DNA of 6,079 nt, from assembly GCA_011391755.1 (NCBI GenBank), contig JAABPZ010000095.1:1-6079 (forward strand). The letters run 5' to 3'. Below, in pieces: positions 1 through 5,438 of the stretch. The translations under genes were made by a program, and so were the position numbers. Within the stretch, counting starts at the first letter, position 1. The number at the start of each line of letters is the position of its first letter. Below the pieces are notes generated by a model. That model was not told the DNA's origin, ran no database searches, and worked only from the letters and a program-made list of their open reading frames with translations. Origin of the DNA: Methanothrix sp. Lineage in GTDB: Archaea > Halobacteriota > Methanosarcinia > Methanotrichales > Methanotrichaceae.

Positions 1-145
1 CTGCCATTTTTTCTTGGAAATTTTTTAAAGATCCACGATTATATTCTCTAAATTCGATTATTTCATCTATATTTAATATATTTAGCATTTCATCAGGAAT
101 CAATCTGAGGGCGTCGGGAAAGTATATAACTCTTACCAATTTAAC
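1..145 (-). pseudogene. Partial open frame, probably 5'-truncated gene of unknown function
   Basis: On the minus strand, 48 codons are open from 145 down to the left edge, directly after an in-frame TAA at 148-146. The peptide looks protein-like, with alternating hydrophobic and charged residues (for example FPDALRLIPDEM, then IDEIIEFREYNRG), and is probably helical. Codons are AT-rich, unlike the lonB/tldD operon but like the neighbouring transposase gene. The only ATG near the beginning (88-86) lies inside this protein-like stretch and has no ribosome binding site. A TTG at 139-137 also lacks one. I therefore infer that the 5' part was removed, most simply by the adjacent insertion sequence, whose left end must lie close to 146-167. 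The gene continues beyond the left edge. I do not recognise the family. It could instead be a short intact gene using a weak start. Confidence that it is coding is moderate. Confidence 0.45.
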
Positions 146-190
146 TTAATGTCTGTTAAAAATTAGTTCTGCATTAGAAATATACGTTAT

Positions 191-221
191 GCATCGAAGC
201 ATTTATATCCTTTGGATGCTT
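191..221 (+). repeat. Small inverted repeats (hairpin) in transposase leader
   Basis: AAGCAT at 197-202 is exactly complementary to ATGCTT at 216-221, giving a 6-base-pair stem with a 13-base loop. GCATC at 191-195 can alternatively pair with GATGC at 215-219, so two mutually exclusive stems share the right arm. The TATA-like box of the transposase overlaps the left arm and loop. It may be a transposase binding site or just chance in AT-rich DNA. The pairing is seen directly; any function is inference. Confidence 0.35.
202..209 (+). promoter_or_regulatory. TATA-like box for the transposase gene
   Basis: TTTATATC lies 55 bases before the transposase start and is preceded by the purine-rich GAAGCA, as expected for an archaeal BRE/TATA pair. 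Initiation about 25 bases downstream would fall near 230-235, leaving a leader of about 25 bases that includes the ribosome binding site. Assigned by sequence resemblance only. Confidence 0.4.
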
Positions 222-244
222 ATATTACTTAAAAATTCTAAATT

Positions 245-249
245 GGAAG
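245..249 (+). promoter_or_regulatory. Ribosome binding site of the transposase
   Basis: GGAAG ends 7 bases before the ATG at 257. It is the only purine-rich Shine-Dalgarno-like motif in the leader and supports this start. Confidence 0.55.
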
Positions 250-256
250 TTTTAAT

Positions 257-1783
257 ATGTTTCCGCGCAGGATACTACGCCAATCAAGCTTCGTGTTCGG
301 ACCGGATATCTACCGTAAACTGATACCTGAGGACCATATCCTATGCAAGATTAACAAATGCGTTGACTTCTCCTTCGTGAATAAAGCCTGTAGGGACCTT
401 TACTCAGAAAATCAGGGCAGACCAGTAAAAAATCTCCCTGAGACAATGTTCCGTTCCGCGATAGTCCAGTACCTGATGAGCTATTCAGATAGAGAGATGG
501 AACAAGCTGCCAGATATCATATTGTCATAAAATGGTTCCTAAGAATTCCCGTGGAAGACTCCTCATATGATCATAGTGCTCTTGGCGATTTCAGAGACAG
601 GCTCGGTGAAGAGAGATGGAAAAAACTGTTCTTCATGATACTGAAACAAATAGAAGATGCGGGTTTTGCTAAAGGGAATCAATATGTAGATGCCACCCAT
701 GTAATTGCGAACATTGCAATACCAGGAACCATTGGCTTAATTCGACAGGGAATAAAAGCGCTAATGGAAGAAATAGAAAACGCCGATCCCAGGCTTTACG
801 AAGAGATGGGTGGGAAAAAGATCGCTGATAAAAAAGAAAAAGTGCATACGCTGAAGCCTGAAGAAAAGAAAAAGAAGCTTGTTGAGGTCGTTGAAGAGGC
901 AAGAGCAATTAAAGGCAAAGCCGATGAACTGGAATCGCCATCCGTCAAACAAAAAATTGAGCTGCTGGATCGGATACTGAATGAGAACACAGAAGAGAAA
1001 AATGGTGAGGTCCAGAAGAAAAAAGACCACGTAAAGGATAAATTGGTGAGCCTTGTGGATAAAGATGCACGCCATGGGGCAAAATCAGATAAAAAAACAT
1101 TCACAGGATATAAAGCAAATGTAATGAAATCCGAAGACGGATTTGTGACAAATATTGAAACCACGCCAGGGAATACTTATGACGGCGATGTCCTTCTGCC
1201 ACTTGTTGATGAGATGACCGCAAACGGTTCTAAACCGGAAAAAGTCGCCGGAGATACTCATTATGGGAGTGCTGAAAACAGGTTTCAGATGCTCCAGAGA
1301 AAGATAACGCTTGTGGCTCCCTTAAAGGAAGATTTCAATCCAGCAGGGCTTTTTTCTCAGCAGAAATTCAATCTGGACGAAACGGGGATAAGCTGCCCTG
1401 CCGGCAACAGGACGATGATTTCGAATTTAAACGAAAAAGAAGGGACGAAGACATTCTATTTCAAAAAAGAAATCTGTGGACAATGCGTTTTGAAAAACAA
1501 ATGCACAAAACAGGAGAGAAGGACTGTTACAATAGGGAAACATCATGAACTAATTATGGAGGCTAAAGAATACAATAAAACTCAGAATTTTAAGGACGAT
1601 ATGAAAGAGAGATCGCACATTGAGCCGAAGCATGCCGAGATGAAACGGTCACATGGTCTCGTAAGGGTGAAGTATTGGGGGCTACCGAAGGTGAATATCC
1701 AGTCAATCATTACCAGTATTACGGTTAATGTTAAGAGGCTTGCAAATGTTATCGGTAGCGGATGCTGTCTAAAAGCGTGCTAA
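257..1783 (+). CDS. IS1182-family DDE transposase, apparently intact
   Basis: Transposase that would cut and rejoin the ends of its own insertion sequence. The N-terminal part (residues about 25-120) is the DUF772-type domain of IS1182 elements, recognised from DHILCKINKCVDFSFV and from the WFLRIP ... DHSALGDFRDRLG block. The RNase-H-like catalytic core follows. The proposed acidic triad is Asp145 (YVDATHV), Asp333 (AGDTHYGS) and Glu456 (HIEPKHAEMKR). Between the first two lies a lysine/glutamate-rich, probably coiled-coil insertion (about 162-280). A cysteine set, Cys380 (CPAG), Cys407, Cys410 and Cys416, resembles the zinc-ribbon-like element in the C-terminal half of this family. The end (KYWGLPKVNIQSI ... 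NVKRLANVI) matches the usual C-terminal helix. At 508 residues it is within the family range, with no frameshift or stop, so it may be active. The start is supported by GGAAG 7 bases upstream. Family placement is from memory of these motifs. Confidence 0.92.
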   Translation: MFPRRILRQSSFVFGPDIYRKLIPEDHILCKINKCVDFSFVNKACRDLYSENQGRPVKNLPETMFRSAIVQYLMSYSDREMEQAARYHIVIKWFLRIPVEDSSYDHSALGDFRDRLGEERWKKLFFMILKQIEDAGFAKGNQYVDATHVIANIAIPGTIGLIRQGIKALMEEIENADPRLYEEMGGKKIADKKEKVHTLKPEEKKKKLVEVVEEARAIKGKADELESPSVKQKIELLDRILNENTEEKNGEVQKKKDHVKDKLVSLVDKDARHGAKSDKKTFTGYKANVMKSEDGFVTNIETTPGNTYDGDVLLPLVDEMTANGSKPEKVAGDTHYGSAENRFQMLQRKITLVAPLKEDFNPAGLFSQQKFNLDETGISCPAGNRTMISNLNEKEGTKTFYFKKEICGQCVLKNKCTKQERRTVTIGKHHELIMEAKEYNKTQNFKDDMKERSHIEPKHAEMKRSHGLVRVKYWGLPKVNIQSIITSITVNVKRLANVIGSGCCLKAC

Positions 1784-1852
1784 AAATCGAGGAAATTGTG
1801 ATAATATTGAGCGTTATATTGGAGGATTGGTGCCTATTTTAGAAAATGATTC

Positions 1853-1861
1853 ATATTTTTC
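1853..1861 (+). terminator. Possible T-rich terminator of the transposase transcript
   Basis: A run of five T (1856-1860) with further T and AT around it lies about 75 bases after the transposase stop, followed by C. Archaeal transcription commonly stops at such T tracts without a stem. It lies just beyond the 3' end of the converging small gene on the other strand. Evidence is composition only. Confidence 0.3.
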
Positions 1862-2047
1862 TCAATAATCCTCAAAATTAGGCTCCAAAGGACTAAAATC
1901 AAGGGCTAAACCGACGCCCTCATCTCCTTTTAATGATATCGGATCTGAGTATGTCGAGCCAAAGGGATTTTCGCTGCCCTGCCCCATAGCAGATATACAG
2001 AGCACATTCAGCATGATCAAAATGAGAACCAGCCATGATTTCATCAT
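1862..2047 (-). CDS. Small secreted acidic peptide, function unknown
   Basis: Codes for 61 residues (60 if the second of two adjacent ATGs is used). The beginning is a textbook signal peptide: MK-S-W, a hydrophobic core LVLILIMLNVLC, then a small-residue cleavage region SAMG. Cleavage there would release about 37-39 residues beginning near QGSENPFG. The mature part is strongly acidic, with eight Asp/Glu against one Lys, and ends in NFEDY. No lipobox is convincing (the Cys is preceded by NVL). GAGGTG is 3 bases from the first ATG (2047) and 6 from the second (2044), so the second, giving MKSWLV, may be the true start. Codon use resembles the operon more than the insertion sequence. It lies downstream of tldD on the same strand, but a T-rich gap with a possible promoter suggests a separate transcript. 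The reading frame ends at the insertion sequence, so its C-terminus could be altered. Family not recognised. Confidence 0.6.
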   Translation of the reverse strand: MMKSWLVLILIMLNVLCISAMGQGSENPFGSTYSDPISLKGDEGVGLALDFSPLEPNFEDY

Positions 2048-2050
2048 TTA

Positions 2051-2056
2051 CACCTC
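2051..2056 (-). promoter_or_regulatory. Ribosome binding site of the small secreted-peptide gene
   Basis: GAGGTG on the minus strand is a strong archaeal Shine-Dalgarno match. Its spacing of 3 bases to the ATG at 2047 is short, and 6 bases to the ATG at 2044 is ordinary. This favours the second ATG and supports the gene being real. Confidence 0.6.
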
Positions 2057-2086
2057 AGTTGATCCTTATTGATTATTAATCTGAAA

Positions 2087-2094
2087 TAGTTTAT
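2087..2094 (-). promoter_or_regulatory. Candidate TATA box for the small secreted-peptide gene
   Basis: ATAAACTA on the minus strand is 40 bases before the ATG at 2047. Initiation about 25 bases downstream would leave a leader of roughly 17-20 bases containing the GAGGTG site. Other AT-rich candidates exist nearby (about 2073-2079), so this is tentative. Confidence 0.3.
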
Positions 2095-2114
2095 GGTTGC
2101 AGTTGTTGGAATCA

Positions 2115-2140
2115 TAAAATAAAAATTGAGAACGGGAAAA
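2115..2140 (-). terminator. T-rich terminator of the AAA-lonB-tldD operon
   Basis: Immediately after the tldD stop, the minus strand is pyrimidine-rich, with T runs at 2137-2140, 2121-2125 and 2116-2119. Stem-less T tracts like this are typical archaeal transcription stops. No strong hairpin precedes them. This would separate the proteolysis operon from the small secreted-peptide gene. Confidence 0.5.
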
Positions 2141-2143
2141 GAG

Positions 2144-3463
2144 CTATCCCGCTCCGCCCACCGTCGCCTCTGCCGCCAGGAGGTGCGGCGATCCGTCGCT
2201 CACGGGCACCAATTGCCCAGCCTTCCCGCAGCGCCCGCTGTTGAACTTGAGGTCATTTCCCACCGCCCGGACATGCAGCAATGTTTCGAGAATCTTGCCG
2301 GACAGGGACACATCTCGCAAAAGCCGCGTCTTCTCTCCCTTTTCCACCAGATAGCCTCTCTTGGCATTGAACTGGAAGACGCCTTCACCAGTGCTCACCT
2401 GGCCGCCCCGGCTGCCGCACAGGTAGACTCCGTCCCCCATCTCCGCAAGGATCTCTTCCAATTTCCAATCTCCGTTGGCGATGTAGGTATTGCTCATGCG
2501 CACCACTGGACGATCCAAGCCCTCGGCGCGGGCATTGCGCGGCACACCGCCCAGCCGGGCTGCCGTCTCGCGGGAATTGAGATACGACTTGAGGATGCCC
2601 TTCTCTACTAGAACCGTTTCCTGGGCTAGGCTTCCCTCATCGTCAAAGGGGTAGTAGCCGTTTTGCATCAAACTGGGATCGTCCTTGACCGTCACCATTT
2701 CTGAACCGATCTTCTGGCCCAGCATTCCTTCCAGACAGGAGTCGCCCTCTAAAATGATGTCTCCCTCAGTGGCATGGCCTACTGCCTCATGAACGAAGAC
2801 TCCGGCCAGCTCCTGATCGAGAATCACGGGATAGGTCCCGCCCTTGGGAGCTTCGGCATCGAGAAGGGCTACCGCTGTCTCACCTACAACTCTGGCCAGG
2901 GCCAGGGGGTCTTCCCGGTCAAAGAGCTCCAGGCCTCCTACGCCCGACCGGCCCTCTCCGTCCGTCTGGTAGAGCCCGTTTCTGTGGGCCACGGCGCTGA
3001 TGACAAAGCCCATGCGCGTCGTCTTTGCCTCCAGATCCAGGCCCTCCGAGCTCTCGTAATGCATGGTAAAATCATTCTCAGCGTAGACGGCCTGGGTGGA
3101 GGAGACGCCCTTAACTTTAGCTGCGTCTTCAATCTCTCGCAGCAGGGCCACCTTCTCCTCTAGGGAAAGGTTCTTGGGATCTTTTTTAACTGGAACCACA
3201 ATGCTTCTGCCCGCTGGAGCCTGTGCCAGCACGAGGTTCTCGCGCCGGTCAATCTTGCGGGCGATGCGTTTGGCCAGATCGATCTCTTCCCCGAGATTCG
3301 CAACATTGTCTGTGGTTACAAAACCCCAGCCCCCTCCAAAGAGGGCTCGCACCGCAGCGCCCTGGAAGGGAGCCTCTGCTATCTCTTCCAGCTTGCCGTT
3401 GTCCAGGACAATCCTGGTCCTACTGCCCCGAAGGATGCGAATGTCGTAGAACTCAGGGGCCAT
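2144..3463 (-). CDS. tldD: TldD-family zinc metalloprotease
   Basis: TldD/PmbA (U62) family metallopeptidase. Bacterial relatives form a TldD-TldE heterodimer that cuts small or unfolded peptides, including the CcdA antitoxin and some ribosomally made peptide precursors. The defining zinc motif HEAVGH is at residues 225-230 (His225, Glu226 as general base, His230), within FVHEAVGHATEGD. The C-terminal block around residues 406-421, with SGRCGKAGQLVPVS, carries Cys412, matching the third zinc ligand known in E. coli TldD. Other family blocks are DDEG (274-277), Y-L-N-S-R-E-T (294-300) and GGQVSTGEG (353-361). The product is 439 residues, slightly shorter than the E. coli protein but full-length in layout. 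It is cytoplasmic, with no signal peptide. The start is 6 bases after lonB and in the same frame. The nearest ribosome-binding-like GGAG (3477-3480) is 13 bases away, so translation probably relies on coupling to lonB. The stop is TAG, and family motifs end just before it. Confidence 0.95.
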   Translation of the reverse strand: MAPEFYDIRILRGSRTRIVLDNGKLEEIAEAPFQGAAVRALFGGGWGFVTTDNVANLGEEIDLAKRIARKIDRRENLVLAQAPAGRSIVVPVKKDPKNLSLEEKVALLREIEDAAKVKGVSSTQAVYAENDFTMHYESSEGLDLEAKTTRMGFVISAVAHRNGLYQTDGEGRSGVGGLELFDREDPLALARVVGETAVALLDAEAPKGGTYPVILDQELAGVFVHEAVGHATEGDIILEGDSCLEGMLGQKIGSEMVTVKDDPSLMQNGYYPFDDEGSLAQETVLVEKGILKSYLNSRETAARLGGVPRNARAEGLDRPVVRMSNTYIANGDWKLEEILAEMGDGVYLCGSRGGQVSTGEGVFQFNAKRGYLVEKGEKTRLLRDVSLSGKILETLLHVRAVGNDLKFNSGRCGKAGQLVPVSDGSPHLLAAEATVGGAG

Positions 3464-3469
3464 TTGGTT

Positions 3470-5437
3470 TCAGATGCTCCTGCTGGGGATGGTAATGGTC
3501 TCCGGCAGGATGATGCCGATCTTCTTTTCGGTGGCAAACCTCTTCAGCTTCTCGATCAGCCGATTCCTCTGCCCGCCCATAGCATACTCAAAGACCTCGC
3601 TCATATTGGAGACGGGAATGATCTCAATCATGCCCTTGGTGGCTTCGTCAATCAGTACATCGCCCATATTGGATTTGGGTATGAGTACCGTCTTGATGCC
3701 GGCTTTCGCCGCGGCCTCGATCTTCTGTGTCACTCCTCCCACAGGCATGACATCTCCCCGCACGGACAGAGAACCGGTCATGGCCACCGACTGCTTGACT
3801 GGCACGCCTTCCAGAGCGGATATGACCGCGGTGGCAATGGAGATAGATGCGCTGTCGCCTTCTACGCCTTCGTAGGTGCCGATGAACTGAATGTGCACAT
3901 CCTTATTGGTTATGTCCTCACCCAGGAACTTTTTGATGAGCACGGAGACATTGGTGACAGCTTCTCTGGCAATCTCCTGCAATTTACCTGTGGCTATGAT
4001 CTTGCCTTCGTCCTTGGACTGGGCCGGTGTGATCTCGGCCATGATAGGCAGCACTATTCCCGAGTCGCCCATAACTGCCAGACCATTGACTCTTCCCACC
4101 TCGTCCCCGGAGGAGTGGAACATGCTGTAATCCTTGCGCCTCTCCATGTAGCGGTCGGCAAGCTGCTGCTCCACGGACCTGGCCATCTTCTTGGCCTCTA
4201 TAACGTGATCCACTTCGGTCAGGTTTGCACCATTGGCGCGAGCCACATCCCCGGATACTCTGATCAAGCCGCCAAGATCTCGCAGCATTAGTGTGAGATG
4301 GCCCTTCCTGCCCGACCTCCTCTTGGCTTCCCGCATGATCTCAGTGACAGCATCCCTGGTGAAGTGCGGTATCTTGCCGTCTCTTACAATCTCCTGGGCC
4401 ACGAATCTGATGAGCTTGTTTCTGTTCTCCAGGGTGTCGTCCATGCTGTCTCGCATGTAGACTTCATATCCGTAGCCCTTGATGCGTGACCTCAAGGCGG
4501 GATGCATTCCCTGCACGGCATCCAAATTTCCTGCCAGGATCATGATGAAGTTGCAGGGCACGGGCTCCGTTCTGACCAGTGCTCCGGAGCTTCTCTCGCT
4601 TTGGCCGGTGATGGGATACTCACCCTCTTGCAGGGCAGTAAGCAGGCTTTGCTGCGACTCCGGGCGCAGAGTGTTCACCTCGTCTATGAAGAGAACTCCC
4701 TTGTGGGCCTTGTGAATGGCTCCGCATTCCACCCGCTCATGGGATGGCGTCTCCAGGCCGCCGGACTGGAAGGGATCATGGCGCACGTCTCCGAGAAGGG
4801 CGCCGGCGTGTGCCCCGGTGGCATCGACATAAGGTGCCTTCTTCTTGCTGTTGTTGTCCACCAGGAGCTTGGGAACCATGGCATCCTCTTTGGGCAACAT
4901 ATAACGCAGTGAAAGGAATATGAGCGCTGCTGCAATGATCCCGAAGAGGAGCTGTCCCGTATAATAGGCATATACTATTAAGGCCATTACTATGAGCATT
5001 AAGAACATATTGCGCGTCTGGACCTTCTTTCTGGCCTCCATCTTCTGGGCATCGACTATCTGCTTGCCTCTGCCGGCAGGCACGATGCGAACGCGCGGAG
5101 TGTTGTTATCCTCTGGATTGGCATAGACCAGAACATCCTGTAGCTCTTCCACGGGGAGTAGCTCGCTCATGGCCTTGCCGAGCATGGATTTTCCTGTTCC
5201 CGGCGATCCGATGAGCATGACATGGCGTCTCTGGCGTGCCGCCTTTTTGATCACTTCCACGGCTTCATCCTGGCCGATCACATGATCTATGAGGCTCTCA
5301 GGCACGGTAATGCTGCTGGTATCGTTGAAATCAATATCCCCAAGCAGCTCTTTCGACTCGTCTTCAGAAGTCAATTTTTCGGCCCTCATATCGTCTTTTA
5401 ATCCTTCTTGACTATATATCTGGTGCTTTGTATCCAT
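3470..5437 (-). CDS. lonB: Archaeal LonB, membrane-anchored ATP-dependent Lon protease
   Basis: ATP-driven serine protease that unfolds and degrades damaged or regulatory proteins from the cytoplasmic face of the membrane. Order of parts: acidic N-terminal stretch (1-45); AAA+ module with Walker A GSPGTGKS (77-84); two hydrophobic helices (about 143-159 and 162-178) inserted between Walker A and B, the hallmark of archaeal LonB; Walker B GVLFIDE (247-253); sensor-1 Asn304; arginine-finger region RSR (316-318); helical lid to about 430; protease domain from about 445. The catalytic dyad is Ser529 in EGDSAS and Lys572 in TQKIEAA. Their 43-residue spacing equals that of E. coli Lon, and the EGDSAS form is LonB-like. 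At 655 residues it is a normal length, and no key residue is missing. The start ATG is 1 base after the upstream ATPase stop, with AAAGGG 4 bases before it, pointing to translational coupling. It is followed closely by tldD. Confidence 0.97.
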   Translation of the reverse strand: MDTKHQIYSQEGLKDDMRAEKLTSEDESKELLGDIDFNDTSSITVPESLIDHVIGQDEAVEVIKKAARQRRHVMLIGSPGTGKSMLGKAMSELLPVEELQDVLVYANPEDNNTPRVRIVPAGRGKQIVDAQKMEARKKVQTRNMFLMLIVMALIVYAYYTGQLLFGIIAAALIFLSLRYMLPKEDAMVPKLLVDNNSKKKAPYVDATGAHAGALLGDVRHDPFQSGGLETPSHERVECGAIHKAHKGVLFIDEVNTLRPESQQSLLTALQEGEYPITGQSERSSGALVRTEPVPCNFIMILAGNLDAVQGMHPALRSRIKGYGYEVYMRDSMDDTLENRNKLIRFVAQEIVRDGKIPHFTRDAVTEIMREAKRRSGRKGHLTLMLRDLGGLIRVSGDVARANGANLTEVDHVIEAKKMARSVEQQLADRYMERRKDYSMFHSSGDEVGRVNGLAVMGDSGIVLPIMAEITPAQSKDEGKIIATGKLQEIAREAVTNVSVLIKKFLGEDITNKDVHIQFIGTYEGVEGDSASISIATAVISALEGVPVKQSVAMTGSLSVRGDVMPVGGVTQKIEAAAKAGIKTVLIPKSNMGDVLIDEATKGMIEIIPVSNMSEVFEYAMGGQRNRLIEKLKRFATEKKIGIILPETITIPSRSI

Positions 5438-5438
5438 A

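Larger units (their letters stand above)
150..1862 (+). mobile_element. IS1182-family insertion sequence, ends approximate
   Basis: A single-gene insertion sequence is inferred from the intact IS1182-type transposase at 257-1783, with about 100 bases of AT-rich non-coding DNA on each side. This organisation and size (about 1.7 kb) fit the family. Its composition is clearly more AT-rich than the operon at 2144-6079, which agrees with foreign origin. Exact ends are not determined. The best terminal inverted-repeat candidate pairs 154-166 with the complement of 1852-1864 (9 of 13 positions, mostly A runs), which is weak. No target-site duplication was found by eye. The beginning of the truncated minus-strand frame at 145 and the end of the small secreted-peptide gene at 1862 bracket the element. 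Confidence 0.6.

Noticed and set aside
669..1164. Overlapping minus-strand frames rich in Phe, Ser and Leu
   Set aside because: They are antisense to the Lys/Glu-rich part of the transposase, whose GAA/AAA/AAG codons read as TTC/TTT/CTT. Composition explains them fully.
167..1844. Alternative element ends pairing 167-177 with the complement of 1834-1844 (8 of 11 positions)
   Set aside because: Similarity does not extend inwards and no target duplication fits. In such AT-rich DNA the match is not meaningful.
1995..2001. Lipobox in the small secreted peptide
   Set aside because: The only cysteine is preceded by Asn-Val-Leu and followed by Ile-Ser, which does not fit the usual small-residue lipobox pattern.
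2144..2146. tldD TAG as a possible pyrrolysine codon
   Set aside because: The conserved TldD C-terminal block is already complete before it, and what follows is a T-rich, non-protein-like sequence, so it is an ordinary stop.
2126..2611. Plus-strand open frame of 161 codons
   Set aside because: Antisense to the C-terminal half of tldD, including its zinc-ligand block. No ribosome site or domain.
2774..3163. Plus-strand open frame of 129 codons, with others at 3096-3449 and 4502-4912
   Set aside because: All are shadows opposite well-supported tldD or lonB coding sequence.
3464..4291. Open frame of 275 codons on the plus strand
   Set aside because: It lies entirely antisense to lonB, whose protein carries every expected catalytic motif. 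The antisense peptide has no recognisable domain and is explained by codon bias of the real gene.
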